A stretch of 64,000 nt of DNA from Rheum nobile (Eukaryota > Streptophyta > Magnoliopsida > Caryophyllales > Polygonaceae). The stretch spans positions 1,488,001 to 1,552,000 of the forward strand of contig WOAB01000606.1 of NCBI GenBank assembly GCA_027886185.1, given 5' to 3'. Below are positions 32,391-43,918 of this stretch, piece by piece (the first letter of the stretch is position 1; each line of letters starts with the position of its first letter). The position numbers and the translations under genes are program-made. The notes beneath the pieces were generated by a model. It did no database searches and was not told the origin of the DNA. It worked only from the letters and a program-made list of their open reading frames with translations.

Positions 32391-34761
32391 TATGATACCC
32401 CGTATTTCTGTAAGGGTATTTTGGAAATTACCTGAACGTCTGTTGTGTACGTCGATTTAATTTCGAAGACAGAAAGACATTCTATAATGTGCTTAATCTC
32501 TGTAATATTTTTCTAAGTGAAATAATATACAGTCGACGTATTTTAGGACTTAATACTCATTCGTGTACGATTATTATTTATCCCGGGCTAAGGCCAAAGC
32601 TAATCCAAGGCTAATCGGATGCAAAATGGCCTTGGCGGCGACCGCCATAAGGCTAGCGGCGACCGCCTCCAAGTAGTCGATGTCATCCTCATCGTCCTGT
32701 GCAAGTGGCCCAGGATGCAGCGACCGCCGCCAGAAAAAAAGGCGACCGCCGCAAGAGACCTTTCAAAGCGGCGACCTCTTATCGACAGCGGTGATCGCCG
32801 CCCCTGTTGCAGGCGTAGGCACAGTGCTTGCCGGCGACCGGGGGATGGCTTGATCTCGGCCCTCCACGTGCATGGATTGTCATTTCTTGTTCCCTTGACT
32901 TGAGGCTATAAAAGGAGATGGATTGGGATCGAATTGAGCACAGAAACGAAGCTCAAATCTCACTTAAATCATCTCGTCGGAATTAAGCTCTCGCCGGAGT
33001 TTTCGATATCGATCATCGGAGTTTCATTGGGCGTTTTTCCGGTTGCAAAGTGAAGCTTTGGAGGCCCTTAGAAGCTTAGAATCCAAAGCAAAGGAAAGGA
33101 GAAGCAAAACACTCGACATCGGTGAGTTTTTGCCTCTCGTGTATATTTCTGATGTTCGTAGCAGCGCCCGCCGTAAGGCAGGCGGCGACCGCCGCCCAGA
33201 AGATCTTGGCTTGTTTCGGCCTTGGCTTCTGTGGTTTCGATCAGGCTTCGTTCCTTTCGATTCCTTTTGTTATTCTTTAGATTCGTACTCGTTGTTGTAG
33301 AATCTAACTTAGGGTTTCTTTATGGGTCGATCCGAAGGAATCTATGTTTCCAGATCTGTCCCTGCTTCGAGCCCGAAAACCAGTTGTCGTCGTACCTAGC
33401 TTCGTTTAAGCTTCAGCGGATTTAAGGCAAGTGGCGGTTCGCTCTTGCTCATCATTCCATGTTTCCGTTAATTATCAGTTGTTTAATTGAGTAATTAATT
33501 TAGAATGAATATTGTGTTCGTCTGGGAACAGTTTTGTTAATTGTTTTGGAGAACTAAAATATGATATTATAATAGGTTGTATATCTGTTAGAACAACGCT
33601 ATTATGAATATATATTTATGTTGATAGCCTTGAGGGCGGTTATGTTGATGTTTGTGAACTATTGTTGTGTGTGAACTGTTTAGTTAGCACTAGTAGTCAG
33701 GAACGTTGGACTCGTTGGAATCCAGTCGTTTCTTTATAATTTGGTAGAGAGGTGGCTAAGCCCCACCTAATACCATATGGACGGTCATGACCTAACCTCT
33801 GATACACGAGTATAGAGGGGGTGCACTTAGCTGGTGTCACAAATCTCGGAATCTAGTAGAGAGGTGGCTAAGCCCCACCTAATACTATATGTATAGGATC
33901 CATGGGATATATACATTTAAAAGCTTATAACGTGTTGTGCGTTTGAGAATATCATAAGATAAGTGCCGTTGTCGCATATAATTAATATACCCTGGGCGAG
34001 TAGTGCAGCTAGGCGCTAGTGCAGCTAGGAAAGCTCGTCTTAACTTTTAGTCGCTCGAATGCGATACTGTAATTCTGTGATTCTTTAAATGTTCCAGACT
34101 TTGTCATGCTTCCTAAAAGACTCAATCTTTTGGAGTCTTCTCTTGGATATTCCGATAAGATTCATTTCAGTTGGAATCTTCTCTTGATCATGCCTTTTTA
34201 TATATTCAGTAGAGTATGGTGGTTGATTAGCGTACTCGACTGTTATTCGAGGGACGGTGAGTCTAACCTAAAACGACTACTTCGAACCTTCTTCTTTGTG
34301 CCCTTGCATAGTCTTTCATTAGACTAACCAACCAAAATTGTTCTCTGCATGGTTGGCTGGTGTCATCCGTTCGATTCGACACATCAGATAGAGTGCAGAT
34401 ATGAGAAGACTAGAATGACTATGAAGACGACGGTGATTTTTGGATGTTTTTAATGTTTTAATTAGGTTGAGAACCTTGGGCAGGTGATCATGATGATCAC
34501 AACCCTTTTTGTAATATTTTAAGAAAGACTTCCGCTGTAACTTATTTACTCTGTATTTTGTGTAACTCTGTATTTAGTCCTATTCGGAATTGGGATGTAA
34601 TTCCGGGACTCATGCTTTAATCGAATATTATGATGATTTTGTATCATAAGTGTTTCATGGATTATATTTAAACGGTAAAGCCTTGGGTGGCTTCGGTGAG
34701 GAAAACCGAGGTCACTGGCGGTAATACCTTTCCAAATGGGTTAAGATTTGGGGGTGTTACA
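32391..34761 (+). repeat. Element B 3' LTR (full length)
   Basis: About 2371 bp, beginning TATGATACCCCG and ending GGGGGTGTTACA, followed by the target duplication ACATC. The TATA box GGCTATAAAAGG is at 32904-32915. Clusters of GGCGACCGCCG lie upstream (32628-32835) and downstream (33168-33205). The overall plan matches the LTRs of C and D, but the sequence is more diverged. Confidence 0.9.
32904..32915 (+). promoter_or_regulatory. TATA box, element B 3' LTR
   Basis: GGCTATAAAAGG sits about 515 bp into the LTR, as in element D. The 5' LTR of B lacks this part, so this 3' LTR holds the only B promoter; it would read outward into element A pol. Confidence 0.65.
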
Positions 34762-34766
34762 ACATC

Positions 34767-36159
34767 ACTTATCACCAACGAAGGAACTTACTGCTATAAG
34801 GTGATGCCGTTTGGACTGAAAAATGCTGGAGCAACCTTTCAACGACTAGTGGATCGTGTGTTTAAGAACCAGCTGGGACGTAACGTATCGGCCTATGTGG
34901 ACGACATAGTCGTCAAAAGACGCACTGAGGAAGAGCACGTGAAGGATCTCAAGGAAGTGTTCAACACATTGAGGGAGTACCACATGAGCCTTAACCCTGA
35001 AAAGTGTGTCTTTGGGGTCAAGGTCGGAAAATTCCCCGGGTTCCTCATAAGTGCACGGGGAATCGACGTGAACCCCGACCAAGTGGCCGCCATAGTACAA
35101 ATGACCTCGCCCAGGAACAATAAAGAAATTCAGTGTCTAAATGGTGCGGTCTATTACCTCAGCTATTTTTGCTCCAGGTTGGCCGAAAGAAGCCTCCCAT
35201 TCTTTAACGTTCTTAACAAGAAAGGGTCATTCGAGTGGGAGGGAGAGCACGAGGCGGCCTTCGATGAACTGAAAGAATTCTTGTCTAATTTGCCCACATT
35301 ATCGCCACCCAAGGTGGGAGAAAGCTTGCAACTATATCTAGTTGTAAGCTCTGAAGCAATTAGTGCGGTACTCACAAGAAAATCAATGCATCCCGTCTAT
35401 TTTGCTAGTAGAATTCTAAAACCAGTAGAAAAGAGGTACCTCCCAATTGAGAAGATGGTGTTGGTTGTACTCTTCACAGCTCGACGACTGCGCCCTTACT
35501 TTCAAGCCCATCAAATCCAAGTGTTGTCCGATTTTCCCCTCAGGCAGATACTGCATCGCCCTTCATTGTTAGGACGTATGATGAAGTGGGCTGTAGAGTT
35601 GTCAGAGTATGATATAATGTATGATCCAAGGATGACCATCAAGGGACAAGCTCTAGCAGATTTCATCGCGGAATCGTCCTTTAGAGGAGAAGATTCGGAA
35701 AATATGGAGGGGCAAGTCTGGAAAATCTTCGTAGATGGGGCAAAGAACGAGGAGGGAGGAGGAGCCGGTATAGTGTTGAATTGTCCTAATGGTGAAACAT
35801 ACGAGTATGCCCTAACCTTTGGTTTTGAAATCACCAACAATGAGGCAGAATACGAGGCCTTGATAGCCGGGATAGAGCTCGCCCTTCTCAATGATGCTCG
35901 GAAAGTATCCTATTTCAGCGATTCCAAAGTCGTTGTCAACCAAGTGAAGGGCACGTATGAAGCAAAAATTGGGACGCTACCGCGTTACTTCCAGAAAGTG
36001 AAATCCCTCCTCATCAGCTTCGATAGCTTCACCCTCGACTCCATTCCAAGGACTTCCAATCAAAAGGCCGATGCATTAGCCAAGATGGGGAGTGCCCTCC
36101 CTATCGAAGTTGGAAATCATGTAGGTTTGAAAGACGACCCCAACGAGCCATCGAGATAA
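34767..36159 (+). pseudogene. Element A pol, part 2: RT C-terminus and dual RNase H
   Basis: RT resumes with ITNEGTYCYKVMPFGLKNAGATF and the catalytic YVDDIVVK near 34892. The connection and first RNase H domain follow (LVVSSEAISAVLTRK, YFASRILKPVEKRYLPIEK), ending near YDIMYDPRMTIKGQALADF. A second, archaeal-type RNase H follows at about 35718-36110, with FVDGAKNEEGGGAGIV, the ITNNEAEYEALIAG glutamate motif, FSDSKVVVNQVKG and a terminal NQKADALAKMG. Tandem RNase H domains of this kind mark the Tat clade. In the first domain the usual catalytic aspartate context is altered (SSEAIS). The frame ends at 36159. Confidence 0.9.
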
Positions 36160-37427
36160 TGACTTTAGAGGTCATAGACAGTTGGATGAAGCCCATCGTC
36201 CTCTTCTTGACCCAAGGAAAACTTCCGAAAATAAAGCTGAGGCAAGAAAAGTCCGCACCCAAGCAGCCAGGTTCTTCATGCTAGGCGACATTCTCTACAA
36301 GAAAGGATACTCCCAGCCAAGCCTCATATGCATTGACAAAGAGCGAGGAGCGGTGATCATAAAGGAAGTGCACGAGGGAGTATGCGGCAGACACATTGGT
36401 TGGCGAGCATTAACGCAGAAAGTGCTCCGTCTTGCATACTACTGGCCGACCCTCAAAGCCGACGCAGAAGAAACCATCAAGAGGTGTGATCAATGCCAAC
36501 GACACGCTCCAGCCATCCACCAACCAAGTGTTGAGATGAAAATTCTAACTTCACATTCCCCCTTTGCAATGTGGGGAATGGACATCCTGGGACCTTTCCC
36601 AAAGCGCCCGGTCAACTCTAATTCATCTTGGTCATCGTCGACTACTTCACAAAGTGGGTCGAAGCGGAGGCAATGGCCAAAATCACAAGAGGGAAGGTGT
36701 GCAACTTCCTATCGAAAAACATGGTTTGCCATTTTGGTCTTCCCATGATAATTGTTACGGATCACGGGCCCCAATTCGATTGTAAGAAGGTGAAAGAGTT
36801 TTGCTAAGGCTTCAAGATCAACCTCAAATTTTCATCAGTCTTCCATCCACAAACAAATAGGCAAGTGAAGAACGCCAACGCCCGCATCCTCGATGACCTC
36901 AAGAAAAGAGTGCACGGAGCTCAAGAAAGGTGGGTTCGCACTGGTCTCAAAGAGGAACCGGAGAAACCGGAGAAACACCGTTCGCACTGGTCTACGAAGT
37001 TGAAGCCTTAGTGCCGGTAGAAACCATCATACCATCATCAAGGTACATGACTTTCAATCCCGAAGACAACGAAGAGGCGCTGAAGCTGGAGCTTTAACTA
37101 AGAGAAGAAAGACGTGATGCCGCTGCATTACGCATGCAAGAATACAAGCGAAGGATGGCTGGATACTATAACAAGAGGGTCCGCCCTAGGGAACTCAAGG
37201 AAGGCGATCTTGTGATGAGGATGGCGGACGGAGGAAAGTTAGACCCAAAGTGGGACGGCCCATTCATCATCGCCAAAAAAAGTAATAGAGGGAGCCTACA
37301 AATTGAAGAACGACTCAGGATCTCTGCTGCCAAAGACTTGGAACTTAGCAAGGCTCAGGAAGTATTATTCGTAGAACCAAAATGTAAGCAAGAAAGTTGT
37401 ATGGGCACGGTCCCTCCAATCCTATAA
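36160..37427 (+). pseudogene. Element A integrase (frameshifted)
   Basis: Segment 36182-36748 carries the N-terminal zinc site (HEGVCGRHIGWRALTQ then CDQCQRH) and the core start MWGMDILGPFP with the first catalytic aspartate. A frameshift near 36620 precedes IIVTDHGPQFD (about 36748-36780, second aspartate) and a TAA at 36804. The region to 37133 is degenerate. Segment 37134-37427 carries the C-terminal DNA-binding part (YNKRVRPRELKEGDLVMR, LDPKWDGPFIIAKK). Integrase would insert element cDNA into the genome; this one is dead. The 3' limit near 37427 precedes the tandem repeat region. Confidence 0.85.
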
Positions 37428-37545
37428 GGAGGAGTAGTATCGACCCACTATCTAATGCATGTCTCTCTATGAATGAAAATGAGCTATGACTCCCGATGTT
37501 TAGTTACCATATGAGAAAAAGAATGCAACTGGCTTCTGTAAATGA

Positions 37546-38440
37546 GATCCATGATGCCGAAAGGATCATGTTGTCGTCGGTGAGATCCATCGGCCCTTGA
37601 AGCTAGTGTTTCCATCGTCATCCCGTAAACGAGATCCATGATGCCAAAAGGATCATGTTGTCATCGGTGAGATATATTGGCCCTTGAGGCTGGTGTTGTC
37701 ATCGTCATCCCATAAACGAGATCCATGATGCCGAAAGGATCATGTTGCCGTCGGTGAGATCCATCGGCACTTGAGGCTGGTGTTTCCATCGTCATCCCAT
37801 AAACGAGATCCATGGTGCCGAAAGGATCATGTTGCCGTCGGTGAGATCCATCAGCCCTTGAGGCTGGTATTGCCATCGTCATCCCGTAAAGGACATCCAT
37901 GATGCCGAAAGGATCATGTTGTCGTCGGTGAGATCCATTGGCCCTTGAGGCTGGTGTTGCCATCGTCATCCCGTAAACGAGATCCATGATGCCGAAAGGA
38001 TCATGTTGCCGTCGGTGAGATCCATCGGCCCTTGAGGTTGGTGTTGCTGTCGTTATCCCGTAAACGAGATCCATGATGCCGAAAGGATCATGTTGTCGTC
38101 GGTGAGATCCATCGACCCTTGAGGCTGGTGTTGTCATCGTCATCCCGTAAACGAGATCCATGGTGCCGAAAGGATCATGTTGCCGTCGGTGAGGTCCATC
38201 GGCCCTTGCGGTTGGTGTTGCCATCGTCATCCCGTAAACAAGATCCATGATGCCGAAAAGATCATGTTATCGTCGGTGAGATCCATCGTCCCTTGAGGCT
38301 GGTGTTGCCATCGTCATCTCGTAAACGAGATCCATGGTGCCGAAAGGATCATGTTTCCGTCGGTGAGGTCCATCGGCCCTTGTGGCTGGTGTTGCCATCG
38401 TCATCCCGTAAACAAGATCCATGATGCCGTAAGGATCGTC
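37546..38440. repeat. 87-bp tandem repeat, about 10 copies, 3' of element A pol
   Basis: GATCCATGATGCCGAAAGGA-type words start at 37546, 37633, 37720, 37807 and so on at 87-bp steps. The unit continues with CATGTTGTCGTCGGTGAG, CCCTTGAGGCTGGTG and ATCGTCATCCCGTAAACGA. Because 87 is a multiple of three, the minus strand is open across the array as a 29-residue repeat (195 codons at 37661-38248). I read this as a side effect. Tandem repeats in the region between pol and the 3' LTR are known in Tat/Ogre elements. Confidence 0.95.
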
Positions 38441-38837
38441 ATCCCGCATCAAAGTCTACAAGCACCATGTTGTTACTTCACTGCAGCTTCCTTCCCTTTA
38501 AAGAAGAAAGAAAGAGGAAACATATCCCACAAACTTATTAAACAATACAAACACGATAAGTTAAAGACGGAATGAGAAGCATCAAACAACATCCATTCGA
38601 GAAAAAAGAGTCATATTACGCCGGCAACGGTCAGTCGCTAGTGGTTCAACGTTACAAAAGGTTACCCTTATAGAGCAACAACAACACCGTACAAACATTG
38701 TTCAAACTAAAAGACCTAAAGAAGTATGGAGTCCAACATCAGGGACGTATTACTACATTTAAAAGAACAACCACCAAGAATATTTACGTAAAATCCAAAT
38801 TGGCAAAAAGCCGTACTAGTAGAAAACCACGAATCGA
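38441..38837. other. Element A non-coding spacer
   Basis: Sequence between the tandem repeats and the antisense gene's stop codon. No domain is seen. It may include the antisense gene's 3' UTR. Confidence 0.4.
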
Positions 38838-41401
38838 TCACTCGTCCCCAGCATCACGACTCATGGAAGCACCCACACCATCCCTCGGGGTCTGGGTCAC
38901 CTCCATCTCATCAGGATTTATCCCGCCTCCAAGACGCTGCAGCAGCACGTCAAGCTCACTAGTGGATGGCGAGATATACTCGTCAACATGAGGAGGGCTG
39001 AAGCCGCATTGGTCATCATAATCCGGAACGAAGGACTCACCAAGGTTCAGATCCTCCTTTATCTTAAGCGCATACTAACGGGCTCCGATATCCATTCCTC
39101 TGCGCAACCAAGGTGTGGTCTCATGAGCTAAACGCAAGTCCATTCGAACGGAGCTCTTGTACTCCTTCACTGCCTCAGCTTTAATCTTACCAACATCATC
39201 CCGCTCGACAACATCTTTTTCCAAGTCCGCGATCACCTTCGAGAGAGTCTTCCTCTCGTTCCTTTCTGTCAACAACGACTTGCGTTCCTTTTCAAGGGAT
39301 TCAAGGAGAGACCTCTTCTCAGCGGCCCAGCTTTGCCGCTCACCCTCAACAATCTTCACAAGATCTGCCTTCGCCTCGGTGACTTCATCACGCTCCTTCA
39401 AGGCACGGTCCATCTCGGAAAGGATGTGGTCTCTAGCAGTCATCACCTCGCTCTTCTCCTTTTCGAGATCAGCATACCACTTCTTAAGGCTCGCCAATTC
39501 CTCCACTACCAGCTGATGAGCCGCCTTCAAGGATTCAATCTCAACATGACACGCAAATGGAACAACGTCACGTTGAAGACGGGATCTCATCTCCTTCAGC
39601 CATAAAAAGTGTTGCATAGAATACACAACAGAAAGAAGAATTAGTAGGGAAAGGTAATAAAGAAGGGGGGAAGGATAGAATACTTACCAAAGCAACCTCG
39701 CAATCAAAACACCAAACAAATTCAGATTCCTTGAGACGCCCGATCTCTTCTTCACCATCAGGAAACACCACTCCTTTCCAGAGTTGGTCAGCTACACGGG
39801 AAGGAGGAAACATGGGAACGCAGCTGGGATGAGGTACCGCACGAGAAACAACCCCCACCTTCTCCTTCACTAGAGTCCGCCCTTGATCGCGAGGAGTTGA
39901 CGGCTTCACGGTAAACTTCAGAGGCGGATCAAGACCCTTTGCGGACCGCTCACCCTTATCCCCCCTCTTTAGAGGACTCTTCGACCCGTTGCTCACCCTA
40001 GAAGAGTCGCCAACATCACCCTTGCCCGACGAGCTCCCCCGCCCCTGATCATGATCGGGCGGTGTCGTGATAGCAAAAACCATGGGGGAAGGAACTATCG
40101 GCACCAAAGAAGCACCCTGACGAATAGTATCGTCGCCTTTTTCGCCACTCTCTTCCACCAAGGTACCGCACAAACGCTTGGGCGACCCCCCAGTCATAGA
40201 TGGAGGAAATTCACGCTCAAAACGAGGACGTTTGGACCTCGAAGGGGATGCAACAGCTACCTGAGAAGAAGAACGCATCGAAATCGATCGCGCGGACGCA
40301 ACGGACATCATGGCAAAATTAAAGGATGACCTCCCGGACGTCCCATTTTTTCTGTAAAGATGAGGGAGAAGGACAAGCATCAGCATGAGAACGAGACGAC
40401 CTAGATGCCGCGTGAGAAGAAGTGCCCTGATGAAGGCTGGACTCCATCCCTACTTCAAAAATAGACCAAAAAGATACGTAAAATAATAAACAAGAAGTAA
40501 AAAGAGACAAGTACCGCACCAGGAACGGGATGCATTAAGCTAAGGCCAGAGGATTCCAACGCCTCTTTAGTCACATAAGATTCAAATGAGGAAATCTTGC
40601 CACGGTCCTTACGAAATAAATCTTTCAACGATTTAATTGCGGCTGCGTCCGGTTTGACAACGGGAGAATAGGGTCCTGGAGCGATAAACATGCCAAAATC
40701 AAAGTTACCAACCGCCCAAACCAAGAACCATTTTGACTCTCATTTCCTCGGGGTAGGAGGCATCGCCGCCAAGTTCAAAGAAGGCAAGCTAATGTTGTAA
40801 TTCTCCCGCGTCTTCCGGATTATGAACAAGGCCAACAAATGATCCACACACGGCGAGATCTTCAATTCATGACAACGCACGAAGTAGACACTGACGAAGC
40901 TCCACGCATTAGGACTCAGTTGGGTCAGGCTTAACCGCACTAAACTCATGAAGGAAACAAAAACGGGATGAAACGGTAGTCGAAAACCGATCGCCAAGGA
41001 ATCGAAGAACACCCCAAACATCTAGGGTAGCAAGAATGACCCCCCCCCCCCCCTCTGAAAGCCGGCAAGCACAATTCAACATCGGAAGGCCACGGATAAT
41101 CACGAGCAATCTTCCTGAGAGTGTCCAAGGACACAAAGGTGGGCCATCCACGATCCCCCGTTCCGTCCTCGAAAGTGGATCGTTAGAAGACACCACGGGA
41201 ACTTGGGGGAGATCACCAAACGAGTTCGCCACGACATCAGTACGAGTAAGCCTAGCCACTCCACGATAACGTGCAGGGGCCAACGCGTCTGCGGTATCTC
41301 CCTCGTATCCCTCGCTTCCCTCAAAATTGGATCCAGATGCCGCATCCCCTAGCAATGGCACCTTGGAACTCTGACGGGCTAAAAGTGCGCAATGCAAGTA
41401 T
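38838..41401 (-). pseudogene. Element A antisense gene (aORF), intron-containing
   Basis: Minus-strand coding blocks run opposite to pol. The first (about 41400-40740, broken at a 14-base homopolymer at 41040-41053) holds GFRLPFHPVFVSFM and LSPNAWSFVSVYF, resembling the plant 'putative gypsy type transposon' family (PF04195). Next is 40724-40510, ending near a GTACTTGT donor. Then follows a serine, lysine and arginine-rich block (40386-39700) ending at a canonical GTAAGTATTC donor. Last is a coiled-coil block (39626-38838) rich in leucine heptads (LEKEKSEVMTARD, LLESLEKERKSLLTERNE), with one internal TAG at 39075-39077. It ends DVLLQRLGGG and further acidic residues to a TGA at 38838. The coiled coil suggests oligomerisation. 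The 5' end is cut by the Athila-like insertion. Function unknown. Confidence 0.7.
41040..41053 (+). repeat. 14-base C homopolymer inside the antisense gene
   Basis: Fourteen C residues (G on the coding minus strand) lie exactly where the coding frame of the antisense gene changes from one frame to another. Slippage here probably caused the frameshift; the length may be uncertain in the assembly. Confidence 0.8.
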
Positions 41402-42526
41402 TGTTGTTTAGCCTTATCAAAGTAAAAAGTCCTAACAGACCTACTAAACAGATGTATAGTAAGCAAGCAAGGGTCGAACCCACAAGGAAGATCTGATGCA
41501 GTATAAAATCGTGAATGACAAGTAACAAGCAAGGGGGGTTTAGTTATCAAGAAAGAACAAAGCAAGCAAAGCAAACAAGTTTGGTTGAGTAGAGAAAATA
41601 TAATGGGGAAAGTAGTCCTACTAGAGCGAGATCCACAATACAGAGATATAATTTGATCACAGAAATCTATTCAATCCAAGTTCCACTAGTGGAAAAAATC
41701 CTTATAGAGACGGGCCTTTGGACACTTATTGAGGCAAACATCGTTCGCTTCAACTAAGGGGGCTGCAACAAGTAGGGACACTTTTTGAGACGGGCATTTT
41801 ACGCCTCTAAAAGGACCTTATTGAGGCTGGCCTCCGAAGCCCGCCTCAACAAGTCCCTCACTTTGGCGCCAAAATGAGGGACTTGTTGAGGCGGGCCTCT
41901 ATAGGCCCGCCTCAACAAGTCGCACTGACTCGGCCGAGTCAGCGTCTATGTACTTATAGAGGTGGACATACAAGTCTGCCTCTATAAGTCCCTTCTTTTG
42001 TGCTTCTTTTGGATTTATGATGCACCATACACACATTGTAGAATAGGTTCCTGATTTTATTCACAGAATAAAAACAAGTTTACATGACAAGTAAAAACAA
42101 GTTCAATCCGAGTACAGTCAGGTTCTCAACAACAGTTTACATGACAAGTAAAAACAAGTTCAATCCGATAATAAATACTTCGATGTAAAATACTGTGCCC
42201 ATTGCTCACGAACAACATCCATTTCTTCATAAGTATACAATGTCTTCCTCTTAGGATATAGCTTTATAAAAAACACAGAAATTATTGACAAAAAACACAA
42301 ATACTATCAATATATAGTTACATACCTTGATACTCTCAACGTCTTACGTTTTCCTATTAATTTCTCGCACTTCCCACCTTGATACTCTCAACGTCTTAGG
42401 TTCCTGATTTTTTTCGCAACGTACATATCAACGAAAAAGCATATGAGTACATAGCACACAAAAAATCCAAGGAAGACAATTTATAATGCAATTAAATCTA
42501 CTTGTCAATAAATTACCTCATCTTAT

Positions 42527-43384
42527 TCATTTATGATTTGTAACCCATATTCCTTCCCTATGATCTGTACGGATATGATTAGTATTATTTGTATCTTCCT
42601 CCTCCGGTAATGGTTGAACAATAGTTGATAACAAGGGTGTGTCATCATACTCGTCATACTCATCTTCATCCACAACATCATCAATACCCAGAATATGTCT
42701 TTTGCCTTGGGCAACTGCACGCCATCTAGGATCAAAATTGTCTACCACATAAAAAATCTGCTTAGCTTGTAATGCTAGGATAAATGGCTCGTCACTATCA
42801 CTTAATCGGTCAAAGTTTACCAATGTCAAACCCGGATAAATTTCATCTTGCTTCACCCCGTTAGGGTTGTTGACCCACTTGCACCGGAAAACAGGGATTG
42901 TAAAATTGTTATAATCAAGCTCCCATATTTCTTCGATAACACCATAATACGATTGTGTCGCATCAACCGGTCTTTTGTTCTTAGCGTTCGCATAGACCCT
43001 AGATGATGCAACTACCTTCACTCTACTATTCTGCACCACACTCTTTTCATCTTGTCTTCTAGTGTAGAATGTGAACCCATTGATATCATACCCTTCGTAA
43101 GACCGAACACATAGTCGAGGACCTCGAGATAACCACTTGACCATATCAGAAACGTCATGTTCTTTCCTTAGTTCCTCAGCTACTTCCTTCTTAAACCAAT
43201 CAACAAATGTGCGATTATGTTCCCCCATCAAAGCTCTTTCATTCAATTTAGCATTATTGTGTTGCAATTTAAGGCAATGCTTTTCTATGTAAGGATTGAC
43301 CTCTGTAAGATGCTGCAACACACAAAGATGTGCCTTAATCTTCCTTTCAGATGGAGGAGATATCACATCTAATGAACTCCTCAA
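42527..43384 (-). pseudogene. TNP2-type CACTA transposase, C-terminal fragment (DUF4218 tail and DUF4216)
   Basis: The 285-codon open frame starts MRSSLDVISPPSERKIKAH. Residues about 1-60 resemble the C-terminal tail of the DUF4218 part of plant TNPD/TNP2 proteins (NPYIEKHCLKLQ). Residues about 90-240 resemble DUF4216: GYDINGFTFYTRRQDEKSVVQN, then SYYGVIEEIWELDYNNFTIPVFRCKWV and FILALQAKQIFYVVD. The end is strongly acidic (VVDEDEYDEYDD). The catalytic RNase H-like transposase domain, which should precede these, is absent, so the protein could not cut DNA. Part of the upstream frame is replaced by non-coding sequence, consistent with internal deletion. Confidence 0.85.
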
Positions 43385-43918
43385 CCCAAGTATTGTGTCG
43401 TAGTATGGTCACCGTACATCCAAGGACGACTCATTTCTAGTAATACATGCAAAATAACATGGAAGGAAGATTAAATACTCATTTCTAGTAACTATCCCGC
43501 CAAGGGCCTAAATAGATAATAATACGCAACCAAGCAAGAAAAAATACAAACTCAACTATCCCGCCAAGGGCCTAAATTATGAATTCTATCCCGCCAAGGG
43601 CCTAAGGAATTAGGGTAGAAATCTGAAATAATACCTGACTTGGCTTCGAGTGCGTTGAAGGGAGCTCGTTTTGGTGAAACCTCGAGTGCGTTGTTGATAC
43701 TTGTTGAAGGGAGTATTAGAGGGAGCTCGGCGAAGGGGGATGAAGTCGGAGCTCGGGAAGACGGAGCTCGGCGAAGACGGAGGAGATCGATGAAGTCGGG
43801 AAGACGGAGGAGATCGATGAAGTAGGGAAGACGGAGGAGATCGATGAAGTCGGAGCTCGGGATGAACGAATTGAAGACGAAGAGGAGGATACAAAGAGGA
43901 AAATAAAGGCGCTCGCAA
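43385..43918 (-). other. CACTA 5' leader with a 27-bp repeat
   Basis: GACGGAGGAGATCGATGAAG recurs at about 43777, 43804 and 43831 with a 27-bp step. CCCGCCAAGGGCCTAA is also repeated at about 43497, 43560 and 43589. A 102-codon minus-strand frame over it is a serine, proline and arginine repeat (HRSPPSSRL) and may be a leader exon or chance. Confidence 0.5.

Larger units (their letters stand above)
16430..34761 (+). mobile_element. Element B: Tekay/Del-like chromovirus, defective
   Basis: Flanked by the 5-bp target duplication ACATC at 16425-16429 and 34762-34766. The order is: SINE and truncated 5' LTR (16430-17350), tRNA-Met-type PBS, gag, partial RT, an unrelated spacer, element C, integrase C-terminus, polypurine tract and full 3' LTR (32391-34761). 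Protease, the RT N-terminus, RNase H and most of integrase are missing, so this copy could move only in trans. Confidence 0.9.
11100..41401 (+). mobile_element. Element A: Tat-clade Ty3/gypsy retrotransposon (nested host)
   Basis: The plus-strand order is LTR, PBS, gag, protease-RT, two RNase H domains, integrase, 87-bp tandem repeats and an antisense gene. A second, archaeal-type RNase H plus an antisense ORF between integrase and 3' LTR is characteristic of the plant Tat group. Element B (16430-34761) interrupts RT, a hAT element interrupts gag, and Athila-like element G interrupts the antisense gene at about 41402. The 3' LTR is not in the window, presumably lying beyond G and D. The 5' boundary within 11094-11345 is uncertain. 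Confidence 0.85.

Noticed and set aside
37661..38248. 195-codon minus-strand ORF with a 29-residue repeat
   Set aside because: It is a by-product of an 87-bp tandem repeat whose length is a multiple of three; no recognisable domain or independent start context.
37546..38440. CRISPR-like array
   Set aside because: The repeats are contiguous without unique spacers, and the context is a plant retrotransposon.
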